A DNA stretch of 64,000 bases, taken from assembly GCA_000431815.1 (NCBI GenBank), contig FR889221.1, positions 1 through 64,000 on the forward strand, given 5' to 3'. The stretch comes from Butyrivibrio sp. CAG:318 (GTDB lineage: Bacteria; Bacillota; Clostridia; Lachnospirales; Lachnospiraceae). The notes under the pieces were generated by a model. That model had not been told where the DNA came from and searched no databases. It saw only the letters and a program-made list of their open reading frames with translations. Shown piece by piece: positions 6,147 to 15,336 of this stretch (positions are counted from its first letter, which is position 1; every line of letters begins with the position of its first letter). The position numbers and the translations under genes were made by a program.

Positions 6147-8233
6147 TATTTTCTCTGGTTTTTCTCTTTCTTGAGTCTTTCGCTTACATAATCCCTGATA
6201 AAGAAATCATCCTCAGGCATCTGGCATCCTACAATATACGAACCTTCATCGCCTGAGCATCTTATTACACGGCCTTCTAATCTGTTATGTCTTGTAAGCA
6301 CAAAATCATGTATCTCCATTGATATCTCTTCCGACTTATGATCCATAAAACATGCATCCCTTGTAATAAATGCAAAACCGTTCGCACTTATGTTGTCAAG
6401 CTTACATTCTATACTTCTGCCGGTATCCTTAATCGTGACGGTACAGGAATTATCTATGTCGACACGCGGATATTTACGCCTGTTATTTATCTTAGGTCTG
6501 GACTCAATAAATACGCTGTAGGTTCTCGCCGCTCCGGTTCCTTTAACACGGACCTTATCCCAGCAATAAAGGACATTGCCCACTGTAACCTGCACCTTAC
6601 ACTCCGTATTATCAGCAATGATACCATCATTATTAAGTCTTATCGTCATGACATCGTCATCATGTGAGATTAACTCACCATAATACTTGTTATCCGTTCC
6701 AACCTCTACCATGAGTTTCATACCGGGCAGAAGATCCTCAACGCCCATGAATCCGCCTATGCCAAGTTCACACATAAGCGATTCAACAACTTTCTCGATT
6801 GAGTTAATATTGGATGCGGTTTCGTCGTATTTACTGAGCATTCTCTTGCTTATTTCATTGGAGTCCGTGACACTCTCGGTCATATCGGCAACAATTCCGG
6901 TTACCTCAGTCAGGTTATCCACAAGATGAATATTCGATGATTCAACATCTTTGATGGCTGTATCTATCATTCTGATATTGTTATCAAGCTCACCCGCATC
7001 TTCCGATATCTTAGCAATATTGCCGGCCGCAAGCATAACCTTGTCAAGTGTAAGCTGTAATGTCTGTTCTATGGAATCAGTCATCTTGACGGATGTATCA
7101 TCAAGCCTTGTAAGTGCCTCCTTGATTGTCCCCGATGACGCCCTTGTATCTGTACTGAGCGAACGTATCTGATCGGCTACAACCGCAAATCCTTTTCCGG
7201 CCTCTCCGGCTCTTGCAGCCTCTATGGAAGCATTGAGTGCAAGAAGATTGGTCTGTCCGGAAATATTTTCTATTGTTCCTGTCTCGTTCTTTACCATGGC
7301 AAATTCATCTTTAAACGTGCGGAGTATATTTCCGATCTCTTCCGATAATGATGCCATCGTCTTTGTTGTATCGATAAGGCTGTCAAGATCCGATGAACTT
7401 ACCCTGGCATGCTTGCCGGACTCTGCGGTAAGGGCCACCATCTTATCAATCATTCCGACAACATTATTAACCTGAAGATTAATATCCGTAGTCATCTGGC
7501 TGGATGAATCCGTCGACTTATGCAGCCTCTCATTGTTCTCTCTGAGCCTGTCCATACTGTCAACGACAATATTGGCACCGTGTGAATTCTCTGAGGCCAG
7601 TTCCCTGACTACCGTCACGCCGTCCATTATTGAATTACTTGCCTGTTTAACCTTCTCAACCGTGGTTACAACCCTTTTAAGGTCGGCCTTGATACTGTCC
7701 GTCATTGCACCGTCGGACTCATTCAGATGCTTTATGGACATTACATAGCACACATAGCATAATATGATACATGCCAGCTCAAGCTGGTAATTTTTCAGAT
7801 CGGACGCGGTATTAAATCCGTTCATATATCTGTACACGGAACTTCCGGCTATTATCAGCGAATTAACAATTCCGCATGTCACCATGAATTTCTTGTTCTT
7901 GTATAACACAAGAAGGCTTGTAACCGGAAGAATATATGTAAAAGCAATAGGTGATTCCGTTGTACTTATCACGAATGTGTAGAATACACCATACCCGATT
8001 ACAAGATTATACTTGTATGCTTCGGTTGCAAAACCCTTGGCACGAAGTAATATTTCTCCTGAAATGATCGGTATCCAGCATAATGCCAGAAAAATAATAT
8101 AGTATGTTGATGTAGATAAACCGTTTGCCAGATCGCTTCCGTAATTGGCTGAAAGGAGAATGGCAAATATCAGCCATATTCTTCTTGCTCTCCGGTTAGC
8201 TTTCTCTTTAAAGACTGACTCGTCGTATTCCAT
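6146..8233 (-). CDS. chemoreceptor-like protein with 6 TM segments, MCP signalling domain and C-terminal PilZ module
   Basis: Residues about 19-167 contain six hydrophobic segments and no large extracellular loop. Residues 175-490 are a long helical methyl-accepting-type signalling domain; its hairpin tip at about 323-360 ([34 protein letters not shown]) is the CheA/CheW contact region. Residues about 498-575 ([25 protein letters not shown]) resemble a YcgR-type N-domain. Residues about 580-690 are a PilZ domain with both cyclic-di-GMP motifs, RRKYPR (585-590) and DNISANG (613-619). The architecture suggests a receptor whose signal to CheA is tuned by c-di-GMP. No che or flagellar genes lie in the window. 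The start has a GGAGG and a promoter at 8268-8297; the fusion gene at 5526 follows with a 1-nt overlap. Confidence 0.88.
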   Translation of the reverse strand: MEYDESVFKEKANRRARRIWLIFAILLSANYGSDLANGLSTSTYYIIFLALCWIPIISGEILLRAKGFATEAYKYNLVIGYGVFYTFVISTTESPIAFTYILPVTSLLVLYKNKKFMVTCGIVNSLIIAGSSVYRYMNGFNTASDLKNYQLELACIILCYVCYVMSIKHLNESDGAMTDSIKADLKRVVTTVEKVKQASNSIMDGVTVVRELASENSHGANIVVDSMDRLRENNERLHKSTDSSSQMTTDINLQVNNVVGMIDKMVALTAESGKHARVSSSDLDSLIDTTKTMASLSEEIGNILRTFKDEFAMVKNETGTIENISGQTNLLALNASIEAARAGEAGKGFAVVADQIRSLSTDTRASSGTIKEALTRLDDTSVKMTDSIEQTLQLTLDKVMLAAGNIAKISEDAGELDNNIRMIDTAIKDVESSNIHLVDNLTEVTGIVADMTESVTDSNEISKRMLSKYDETASNINSIEKVVESLMCELGIGGFMGVEDLLPGMKLMVEVGTDNKYYGELISHDDDVMTIRLNNDGIIADNTECKVQVTVGNVLYCWDKVRVKGTGAARTYSVFIESRPKINNRRKYPRVDIDNSCTVTIKDTGRSIECKLDNISANGFAFITRDACFMDHKSEEISMEIHDFVLTRHNRLEGRVIRCSGDEGSYIVGCQMPEDDFFIRDYVSERLKKEKNQRK

Positions 8234-8267
8234 ATGTGTTCCTCCGTGATGTATTCTGATAATTGAT

Positions 8268-8297
8268 ATTTTAACATATTTTGCAATAATGTGACAA
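8268..8297 (-). promoter_or_regulatory. promoter of the chemoreceptor gene
   Basis: Minus-strand TTGTCA (complement 8292-8297), 18-nt spacer, TAAAAT (complement 8268-8273), about 35 nt before the start codon. Confidence 0.55.
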
Positions 8298-8310
8298 TGT
8301 TTAAACGGAA

Positions 8311-8336
8311 ATCCCGCAGGAATTCTCCCACGGGAT
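8311..8336 (-). terminator. hairpin after the DUF11 gene
   Basis: ATCCCG (8311-8316) and CGGGAT (8331-8336), with an inner GGA/TCC pair. It sits 7 nt after the DUF11 stop codon. The T-tract is weak, so termination is likely but not certain. Confidence 0.5.
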
Positions 8337-8342
8337 AAAATA

Positions 8343-9194
8343 TTATATAGTTCCTGTTACCACAAGCGTTCCGACACCCGGATTTATTGCCCATATACCG
8401 GTTGTTGCATCCTGTGTAAAAGCTGCGGCCGGTACCGTTATCCTGCCGGCTGTTGTCACAAATTCACCCGATGTCTCATTATATGTGTAATCTGTGCCCG
8501 GCACAAGCGGTGTACCGTTATACGTTGCTGTAAGATTAGTGAGCACCGGATCAAAATTATCCGATACCGTAACACCTAAAGCCGCATCGGCATCAGCACT
8601 TCCACCGTTCTGGATAAGGAAGGTGTAAGTGATCGTTCCGTTTTCGGTAACCGGAACCGGGCTTATCGATTTGGTAATTGTCAAAAGCGGTGCCGTCTGT
8701 GCACGCACTATCTCATCTACGGTAACAGGTGTAATTCCGCCTCCGCTTATATTAGCATTGTTGGTAATTGACGAACCTGCATCAAGAGGTGCATACTGGT
8801 TTACCATCGCCTCATAGATTACCATGGCATTTCCTCCGGCCGGCACCGTTATCCCCGTGATCGTAAAGACCGGAGCTGTGGTAACCGCAGGTGCTGTCTG
8901 CAAGGTACCATTCACATAATATTTTACCGTACCCTCAACATAAGTTAAAGGTGTAAGCGAACTGGTTCCGAAAGTATAAGCTCCCAGGTTATCCGAAAGT
9001 GTAAGTCCTGTAACAGGGACTGTTCCTGCATTGACTATGCTGACAATATATGTCACACTGTCATTTTGTCCGTAGGTTGTTCTTACCGCTGTTTTGGATG
9101 CCGAAAGCACCTCAAGTATTTCACCAACGGCAATGTTTGAATTGGCAACTGCATTTCCATAACGGATCTGCGCCTGATTGGTAAATTGTGCCAT
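8343..9194 (-). CDS. DUF11-repeat protein without export signal
   Basis: A 283-residue, Thr/Ala/Gly/Asn-rich beta protein with no basic residues to speak of in its second half. It has two DUF11-type immunoglobulin-like repeats: residues about 30-160 ([20 protein letters not shown]) and about 165-283 ([20 protein letters not shown]). It begins [20 protein letters not shown], with neither a signal peptide nor a C-terminal anchor, which is odd for a fold usually found on cell surfaces. Similar short proteins with this same opening occur in other Clostridia; I recall no proven role. A spore-surface or cytoplasmic assembly role is only a guess. The ribosome site is AAAGGA close to the ATG. Confidence 0.7.
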   Translation of the reverse strand: MAQFTNQAQIRYGNAVANSNIAVGEILEVLSASKTAVRTTYGQNDSVTYIVSIVNAGTVPVTGLTLSDNLGAYTFGTSSLTPLTYVEGTVKYYVNGTLQTAPAVTTAPVFTITGITVPAGGNAMVIYEAMVNQYAPLDAGSSITNNANISGGGITPVTVDEIVRAQTAPLLTITKSISPVPVTENGTITYTFLIQNGGSADADAALGVTVSDNFDPVLTNLTATYNGTPLVPGTDYTYNETSGEFVTTAGRITVPAAAFTQDATTGIWAINPGVGTLVVTGTI

Positions 9195-9274
9195 ATCCTT
9201 TGATTCCCTTCATATATGCGTTTATATTACATAATATGCTGTGAATCCAATATGTTTATCGTTGTATGAGAATA

Positions 9275-11032
9275 TTATCTGAGCTTATTCTTAATCTCGT
9301 TATCAATCTTCTCAACAAATTCATCAAGACCAAATACTGTCTTTTCCTTCTGTCCGTGAAGGGTGCAGGAAACAGTTCTGTCAGCTTTCTCACTGGCTCC
9401 TATTACAAGGAGATACGGAACTTTCTGAATCTGTCCCTCCCTGAGACGGTATCCCATCTTCTCTGCCCTGTCATCAAGCTCATATCTGACATTATGTGCT
9501 TCAAGTACATCACAGATTTCATGGGCATATGCCATAAGTTCCTCATCATCTGTCTTGATCGGTATAACTTTAACCTGTACCGGTGCAAGCCATGTAGGAA
9601 GATTTCCCTTGGTCTCTTCAAGAATATATGCCATAAATCTGTCAAGTGAGCCGAGAATTGCTCTGTGGAGGACAACCGGTGTCTTCTTCTCGCCATCTTT
9701 GTCAACATATGTGAGTTCAAATTTGGCCGGAAGGCAGAAATCAAGCTGGCATGTGGAAAGCGTATATTCGTTACCTACTGCCGGTTTAACATTGACATCA
9801 AGCTTCGGTCCGTAGAATGCTGCCTCGCCTATTTCTTCGGTATATTCTATTCCGAGGCTGTTCATAACCTCTCTGAGTGCATTCTCTGCCTTATCCCACA
9901 TCTCATCATCATCATGATATTTGGTCTTGTTGGCCGGGTCTCTGAGTGAAAGCACACAGCGGTAATCCGTGATGCCAAAATCCTTATATGTGCTGAAAAT
10001 AAGATCTACAACATTGGTAAACTCGTCCTTTATCTGTTCCGGTGTAACAAAAATATGTGCATCATTCTGGCAGAAGTGACGGCCTCTCTCAATTCCCTTA
10101 AGTGTTCCGCTGGCTTCAAATCTGAAATCATGCGCAATCTCTCCGATTCTTATAGGAAGATCTTTATATGAGTGCATCTTATTAGCATATATCATCATGT
10201 GATGCGGGCAGTTCATCGGTCTTAATACAAATGACTCGCCCTCAACTTCCATTGCCGGGAACATATTTTCCTTGTAATGATCCCAATGTCCGGATGTCTT
10301 ATAGAGATTGACTGTACCAACACAAGGTGTCATTACATGAAGATATCCGAGCTTACGCTCCTTGGCCTTAATATAATTTTCAAGTTCCTGCCATATTGTA
10401 TAACCCTTTGGCAGAAACATCGGAAGTCCGCGTCCGACAAGGTCGTCCACCATAAAAAGATTCATATCCTTGCCGATCTTTCTGTGGTCTCTTTCCTTAG
10501 CTTCCTCAAGAAGCTGCAGATGTGCTTCGAGTTCCTCCGCTGTTGGGAAACATACTCCGTAAATTCTCTGAAGCATCTTATTGCTGCTGTCGCCCTTCCA
10601 ATATGCGCCTGAATGTCTTACAAGCTTGAAATGACGGCAGAGTCTCGTATTGTCAACATGAGGTCCACGGCAGAGATCCGTGAAATCGCCCTGCTCATAA
10701 CATGTAATGGTTCCGTCTTCGAGGTCAGAGATGAGATCAACCTTATATTCGTCATTGCCGAACATCTTGAGAGCCTCTTCCTTGGAAATCTCTTTGCGGA
10801 CAATCTTGTCGCCTTTCTTGGCAAGTTTCTTCATTTCTTTCTCTATTGCCGCAACATCTTCATCCCTGATAACATCATCACCAAGATCCACATCATAATA
10901 GAAGCCTTCCGCAACTACAGGACCTACCCAGAACTTGGCATGCGGATAAAGATGTCTGATTGCCTGTGCCATAAGATGTGCACATGAATGGTTTAACATT
11001 TTTAACTGTTCGTCTTCTTTAAAATTAACCAT
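9275..11032 (-). CDS. thrS: threonyl-tRNA synthetase, short form lacking the TGS domain
   Basis: Charges tRNA-Thr. The 585-residue protein starts directly with the editing (N2) domain: HSCAHLMAQAI is its HxxxH zinc-like motif and CRGPHV its partner. The catalytic core follows, with class II motif 2 (IGEIAHDFRFEASGTLKGIE, then RGRHFCQNDAHIF), Zn ligands (RPMNCPHHMM) and motif 3 (VLHRAILGSLDRFMA). The C-terminal anticodon-binding domain begins at LAPVQVKVIPI. Canonical enzymes of about 640 residues carry an N-terminal TGS domain of roughly 60 residues, absent here. The start ATG follows a GGAGG. Expression is controlled by the T-box leader directly upstream. Confidence 0.97.
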   Translation of the reverse strand: MVNFKEDEQLKMLNHSCAHLMAQAIRHLYPHAKFWVGPVVAEGFYYDVDLGDDVIRDEDVAAIEKEMKKLAKKGDKIVRKEISKEEALKMFGNDEYKVDLISDLEDGTITCYEQGDFTDLCRGPHVDNTRLCRHFKLVRHSGAYWKGDSSNKMLQRIYGVCFPTAEELEAHLQLLEEAKERDHRKIGKDMNLFMVDDLVGRGLPMFLPKGYTIWQELENYIKAKERKLGYLHVMTPCVGTVNLYKTSGHWDHYKENMFPAMEVEGESFVLRPMNCPHHMMIYANKMHSYKDLPIRIGEIAHDFRFEASGTLKGIERGRHFCQNDAHIFVTPEQIKDEFTNVVDLIFSTYKDFGITDYRCVLSLRDPANKTKYHDDDEMWDKAENALREVMNSLGIEYTEEIGEAAFYGPKLDVNVKPAVGNEYTLSTCQLDFCLPAKFELTYVDKDGEKKTPVVLHRAILGSLDRFMAYILEETKGNLPTWLAPVQVKVIPIKTDDEELMAYAHEICDVLEAHNVRYELDDRAEKMGYRLREGQIQKVPYLLVIGASEKADRTVSCTLHGQKEKTVFGLDEFVEKIDNEIKNKLR

Positions 11033-11060
11033 TTTAATTACCTCCTTATTCTTCCTGATA

Positions 11061-11099
11061 TTAAAAAACCCTTAAGTGCATATAAATACACTTAAGGGT
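11061..11099 (-). terminator. T-box-controlled terminator of thrS
   Basis: Minus-strand ACCCTTAAGTG (11099-11089) pairs perfectly with CACTTAAGGGT (11078-11068), followed by a T-run. It is the terminator arm of the T-box riboswitch; the antiterminator would use the conserved T-box sequence just upstream (11106-11118). Confidence 0.95.
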
Positions 11100-11303
11100 G
11101 CTAAGCACGGTTCCACCTTAACTTTAACTCTTCGCTTATAACGCAGCTACACGGTGACGCTTCGGAATACAATCTTATGCGCACAGCTTGGGAGTGGTCT
11201 TCATGCAACATAACCATAAGCAAACTTCCACCATTCGTGCTCTCTCTGGATGGCATTATCACATTACTCTTTCCGTCAATGCTTTTCTAATATCAACGTT
11301 TAT
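11061..11303 (-). ncRNA. T-box riboswitch leader, threonine-responsive
   Basis: About 240 nt between promoter and thrS. The hallmark sequence AGGTGGAACCGTG lies at 11106-11118 (minus strand), followed by the terminator. Stem I carries the typical AGAGAG and GGTGGAAG elements. The segment GAAG-ACC-ACTCCC fits a specifier loop with ACC, a threonine codon, in agreement with the gene controlled. Uncharged tRNA-Thr should bind specifier and T-box sequence and favour the antiterminator. The exact 5' end is inferred from the promoter. Confidence 0.93.
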
Positions 11304-11309
11304 GTAGTT

Positions 11310-11338
11310 ATTGTACCACGGTATTTTATTTTTAACAA
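11310..11338 (-). promoter_or_regulatory. promoter of the thrS leader
   Basis: Minus-strand TTGTTA (complement 11333-11338), 17-nt spacer, TACAAT (complement 11310-11315). Confidence 0.7.
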
Positions 11339-11346
11339 TAGTTTAA

Positions 11347-11375
11347 TTGACTGCATATTAAATTTTTGCTATGAT
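11347..11375 (+). promoter_or_regulatory. promoter of the yitT-like gene
   Basis: TTGACT (11347-11352), 17-nt spacer, TATGAT (11370-11375). It diverges from the thrS promoter; the -35 elements are separated by 8 nt. Confidence 0.7.
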
Positions 11376-11457
11376 TTTATCAAAACATTAAGTGAGCTTT
11401 AATCATCCGGCTCTTCCTGAGCACAATTGCCGGGTAACTCATATAAGGAGGTTAATT

Positions 11458-12336
11458 ATGTTTCAGTCATTGGAAAATAAGCATCCGCACTTCTATCAGG
11501 TATTCAGGGTATTTATCGTGATTACAGCTTCATTCCTCTACGCCTGGAATCTGCGTTGTTTTGCCAAAACGGCCGGTCTGTACCCGGGCGGCTTCTCCGG
11601 TGTATCATTACTTATACAGGCTGTCATTGAAGATTTCCTGCACATTACGATTCCGTTCTCGATATTTAACGTATTGCTTAATATCGTCCCGGCTTATATC
11701 GCATTCCGATATATCGGCCGCAAATTCACGATTTATTCGATTGTCGTCATAATCCTTTCGAGTATACTTGTCGACCTTCTTCCGGCATATGTGTTCACGA
11801 CCGATATTCTCTTAATCAGCGTGTTCGGCGGACTCATAAACGGCCTTTCGATCAGCCTGTGCCTTAATGTCGGCACCACGACCGGCGGAACGGATTTTAT
11901 AAGTATTTTTCTTTCTCACGAGAAAGGCATTGACGGGTGGAACTATATCCTTATCGGCAACATTGTGATACTTGCAATTGCCGGCATGTTATTCGGCTGG
12001 TCAATTGCATTATATTCCATAATTTACCAGTTCTGCAGCACGCAGGTAATCCAGTTTTTGTACAAAAGATATCAGAAAGCGACTCTTTTTATCATCTCTG
12101 ATAAATCAGAGGAAATATATACTGCCATACGCGAGATGACCAATCATGACGCAACGCTTTTCAAAGGAATCGGTTGTTATGAAGAGAAAGAAAAAACTCT
12201 CATTTACTCCGTTATCAATTCCGAAGCAAAAAGAGAGCTTATTCCTTTAATACGTAAAATCGATTCACATGCCTTTATCAATATAATAAAGACAGAGGAA
12301 CTCGACGGTCGTTTCCATGATATTCCGCACGATTAA
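11458..12336 (+). CDS. YitT-family membrane protein with C-terminal DUF2179 domain
   Basis: A 292-residue protein. The N-terminal two thirds contain five to six transmembrane segments (VFIVITASFLYAWNLRCFA; LLISVFGGLINGLSISL; the family-typical GTTTGGTDFIS). The last roughly 90 residues are the soluble DUF2179 domain (KATLFIISDKSEEIYTAI; SHAFINIIKTEELDGRF). The true start is the ATG at 11458, 7 nt after AGGAGG; an earlier in-frame ATG at 11392 has no ribosome site. Family function is poorly defined, and a membrane transport role is assumed. It has its own promoter and converges on the NhaC gene with a 14-nt gap. Confidence 0.9.
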   Translation: MFQSLENKHPHFYQVFRVFIVITASFLYAWNLRCFAKTAGLYPGGFSGVSLLIQAVIEDFLHITIPFSIFNVLLNIVPAYIAFRYIGRKFTIYSIVVIILSSILVDLLPAYVFTTDILLISVFGGLINGLSISLCLNVGTTTGGTDFISIFLSHEKGIDGWNYILIGNIVILAIAGMLFGWSIALYSIIYQFCSTQVIQFLYKRYQKATLFIISDKSEEIYTAIREMTNHDATLFKGIGCYEEKEKTLIYSVINSEAKRELIPLIRKIDSHAFINIIKTEELDGRFHDIPHD

Positions 12337-12350
12337 ATTTCCGGACTTCT

Positions 12351-13904
12351 TTATTCTGCAGTTCTGGATTTGTTAAGGTATTTGATTCCCATAATCGTGC
12401 CCATCATCAATATGATTCCGATAACAAGCGATACGACCGGATTCTTGACAAATCCTGCAATTATATATGTCACGCATGATACTATTGCAACCATTATCGC
12501 ATACGGCAGCTGGGTAGATACATGGTTCATATGATTGCACTGCGCACCGGCAGAAGCCATTATTGTAGTATCCGATATCGGCGAACAATGATCTCCGCAT
12601 ACCGCACCTGCCATACATGCTGAAATCGCAATGATCATCATCGTGTGGTTGGTTGTTGAAAATGCATCTACAACTATCGGGATAAGTATTCCGAATGTTC
12701 CCCATGATGTTCCCGTAGCAAAAGCAAGGAACACTCCTATAATAAATACTATCGCAGGAAGCAGATTAAGCCACATTCCTGATACATTTCTTACAAGGTC
12801 CGCAACATATTCCTTAGCTCCGAGGCTGTCCGTCATCGACTTAAGCGTCCACGCAAATGTAAGTATAAGAATTGCCGGAACCATTGCTTTAAATCCGTCA
12901 GGAACACATTTACAGCAATCTGTGAATTTTAATACTTTTCTTATGCTATAGAATATTATTATTATAATAAGCGCCGCAAAGCTTCCAAGCATAAGTCCGA
13001 GCGATGCATTGCTTCCCGAAAATGCGGATATAAAATCGACGCCGCTAAAGAACCCTCCGGTATATATCATACCGATAACACAGCAGATTATAAGTACTGC
13101 AACAGGGAATACAAGATCGATAACCTTGCCTTTACCATGCACTTCATCTGCATCTGCATCCGCATAAGGTCTGTCTTCTGTAGTATATATATCACCTTTA
13201 ACCGCATTGGCTTCATGCTTTGCCATAGGTCCGAAATCCGTCTTGAGAATCGTCAATGCAAACATCGTTATTATGGTAAACAATGCATAATAATTATACG
13301 GTATTGCCTGTATAAAAATCCCGAATCCGTTCTCATCCTGCACAAATCCCGTAACTGCTGCCGCCCATGATGAAATCGGGGCGATTATGCACACCGGAGC
13401 CGCAGTCGCATCAATAAGATATGCTAATTTGGCTCTGGAGACATTATGTTTATCCGTAACCGGACGCATAACACTTCCTACCGTGAGACAGTTAAAATAA
13501 TCATCAACAAAAATCAGTATGCCAAGAAAAATCGTAGCTATCTGTGCTCCGATTCTTGTCTTTATATGCTTTGAAGCCCACTGTCCGAACGCCGCCGAAC
13601 CTCCGGCCTTATTCATCATGCATACTATGATTCCCAGTACCACAAGGAATATTATAATTCCTATATTGGACGCATTCCTAAGTACTCCTATAAGACCGTC
13701 CTTAAAAATGTGAAGCATTGATGTCTCGAAGCTGAAACCCGGCTGAAAAATATTACCGTAAAAAAGTCCTCCGATTACAATTCCGACAAAAAGTGAACTG
13801 TATACCTCCTTCGTAATCAATGCAAGAATAATCGCTACAAGCGGCGGCACAAGCGCCCAGAATGTAGCATACATACCTGGCAGATATCCTGCAACTTCTT
13901 CCAT
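12351..13904 (-). CDS. NhaC-family Na+/H+ antiporter
   Basis: A 517-residue membrane protein with about twelve hydrophobic segments. Family features are the early VPPLVAIILALITKEVYSSL, the central FVDDYFNCLTVGSVMRPVTD with paired acidic residues, and ATGTSWGTFGILIPIVV plus GDHCSPISDTTIMASAGA near the C-terminus. Expected to exchange external protons for cytoplasmic Na+ (or a related solute) in the cell membrane. The start follows AAAGGAG. It lies 28 nt downstream of the ftsZ terminator; I see no clear promoter of its own, so it may depend on read-through or on an unrecognised promoter. Confidence 0.88.
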   Translation of the reverse strand: MEEVAGYLPGMYATFWALVPPLVAIILALITKEVYSSLFVGIVIGGLFYGNIFQPGFSFETSMLHIFKDGLIGVLRNASNIGIIIFLVVLGIIVCMMNKAGGSAAFGQWASKHIKTRIGAQIATIFLGILIFVDDYFNCLTVGSVMRPVTDKHNVSRAKLAYLIDATAAPVCIIAPISSWAAAVTGFVQDENGFGIFIQAIPYNYYALFTIITMFALTILKTDFGPMAKHEANAVKGDIYTTEDRPYADADADEVHGKGKVIDLVFPVAVLIICCVIGMIYTGGFFSGVDFISAFSGSNASLGLMLGSFAALIIIIIFYSIRKVLKFTDCCKCVPDGFKAMVPAILILTFAWTLKSMTDSLGAKEYVADLVRNVSGMWLNLLPAIVFIIGVFLAFATGTSWGTFGILIPIVVDAFSTTNHTMMIIAISACMAGAVCGDHCSPISDTTIMASAGAQCNHMNHVSTQLPYAIMVAIVSCVTYIIAGFVKNPVVSLVIGIILMMGTIMGIKYLNKSRTAE

Positions 13905-13931
13905 ACCTTTTCTCCTTTGGCTTATTTAGAT

Positions 13932-13969
13932 TAAAAATGCTATGACAGTAAGAACGTACTGCCATAGCA
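13932..13969 (-). terminator. rho-independent terminator after ftsZ
   Basis: Minus-strand TGCTATGGCAGTA pairs with TACTGTCATAGCA (one mismatch), loop CGTTCT, then TTTTTAA. It ends the dcw cluster, and its T-run is only about 25 nt from the NhaC start, so it could also act as an attenuator for that gene. Confidence 0.9.
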
Positions 13970-13993
13970 CATAAATCTCTCTAATGTATAATA

Positions 13994-15157
13994 CTATCTT
14001 CTCTTCTGAAGAAACTCAGGAATCTTGATTCCTTTCTCTTCAACATTGCTCTCTACAGGCTTTGGCTTATTAAGTCCCGGAATCTCTCTTGCAGGCTGTG
14101 AACTTGTCTTAGCGTAAGGAGACTCATATGTAGGAGCTGAAATAGGTCTTGCTGTTGTCTGCGGTTTAAAATTAAATCCTGCCATGGCACTTGCAGCACC
14201 TGCCGAATATCCGTCAAGACCTGTAGCGATAACTGTGATAGTTGCCTGATCTTGAACTGAATCATCATACATAGCACCGAAAATAATGTTGGCATTATCG
14301 CCTGCAAGTTCCTGAACATAGCTTGCAGCTTCATTGGCTTCCATAAGTCCTATATCACCGCTGATATTGATGATGACATGTGATGCACCTTCAATGGTCG
14401 TCTCAAGAAGCGGACTCGCAACGGCAATCTTAACTGCCTCAATAGCCTTATCATCTCCGTTAGCTGTACCGATACCGATATGTGCTACACCCTTGTCCTT
14501 CATAACTGTCTGGACATCGGCAAAATCGAGGTTAATAAGTCCCGGTACATTGATAAGATCTGTAATTCCCTGTACTGCCTGCTGAAGGACTTCATCCGCC
14601 TTCTTAAGTGCATCAGGCATCGTAGTTCTGCGGTCAACAATCTCAAGCAGTTTATCGTTAGGAATAACAATAAGTGTATCGACACTGTCCTTAAGCTTCT
14701 CAATACCTGTTATGGCATTAGTCATTCTCGTCTTAGCTTCAAACTTAAACGGTTTCGTAACAACGCCTACCGTGAGAATACCCATATCCTTGGCAATCTT
14801 GGCAACAACCGGTGCCGCACCTGTACCGGTACCGCCGCCCATTCCGCATGTTACAAATACCATATCTGCGCCCTTGATAGCCTGTGTAAGCTCCTCAGCG
14901 CTCTCTTCTGCTGCTTTCTCACCAACTTCAGGCTTAGCGCCGGCGCCAAGTCCCTTGGTAAGCTTCTCGCCTATCTGTATAGCCGTAGGTGCCTTACAAA
15001 GTGTAAGAGCCTGTCTATCGGTATTAATTCCGATAAACTCCACGCCTCCGATGTTCTCATCAATCATTCTGTTAACTGCATTATTGCCGGCTCCACCTAC
15101 ACCTACTACTATTATCTTAGCAGATGCTTCCGACTCATTAGTCTTGATTTCTAGCAA
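13994..15157 (-). CDS. ftsZ: cell division protein FtsZ
   Basis: The tubulin-like GTPase that forms the Z ring; 387 residues, normal length. The GTP-binding tubulin signature [17 protein letters not shown] is intact, as are the N-terminal [13 protein letters not shown] and the T7 loop [11 protein letters not shown] that completes GTP hydrolysis in the next subunit. A variable Pro/Gln-rich linker (about 315-370) leads to the C-terminal peptide [10 protein letters not shown] that binds FtsA/SepF-type tethers. It is the last gene of the dcw cluster, with its own promoter 179 nt behind divIB and a strong terminator after it. The start follows AGGAGG. Confidence 0.98.
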   Translation of the reverse strand: MLEIKTNESEASAKIIVVGVGGAGNNAVNRMIDENIGGVEFIGINTDRQALTLCKAPTAIQIGEKLTKGLGAGAKPEVGEKAAEESAEELTQAIKGADMVFVTCGMGGGTGTGAAPVVAKIAKDMGILTVGVVTKPFKFEAKTRMTNAITGIEKLKDSVDTLIVIPNDKLLEIVDRRTTMPDALKKADEVLQQAVQGITDLINVPGLINLDFADVQTVMKDKGVAHIGIGTANGDDKAIEAVKIAVASPLLETTIEGASHVIINISGDIGLMEANEAASYVQELAGDNANIIFGAMYDDSVQDQATITVIATGLDGYSAGAASAMAGFNFKPQTTARPISAPTYESPYAKTSSQPAREIPGLNKPKPVESNVEEKGIKIPEFLQKRR

Positions 15158-15268
15158 AACCTTGTCCTCCTTAAACCAACCATGTCATCGGAGATATACT
15201 CCGTAATTCCTTCATCTATATTAAAAAGGTCTGACTCCATAGTTACTCAGTTATAATCGCATAAGAAT

Positions 15269-15297
15269 ATAATATTATTTTTTCGTAGAAATATCAA
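15269..15297 (-). promoter_or_regulatory. promoter of ftsZ, flanked by an inverted repeat
   Basis: Minus-strand TTGATA (complement 15292-15297), 17-nt spacer, TATTAT (complement 15269-15274). An inverted repeat of 10 bp brackets the -35: ATTTTTTCGTA at 15277-15287 and TACGAAAAAT at 15328-15337. The repeat could be an operator or form a hairpin at the end of the divIB message. Confidence 0.75.
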
Positions 15298-15336
15298 CCT
15301 CTATTTTGAGTTTTTTAAAATAAATTTTACGAAAAA

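Noticed and set aside
13905..13993. Hairpin before the NhaC gene as a riboswitch
   Set aside because: It is a simple stem with T-run directly after ftsZ and lacks the conserved elements of a cation riboswitch.
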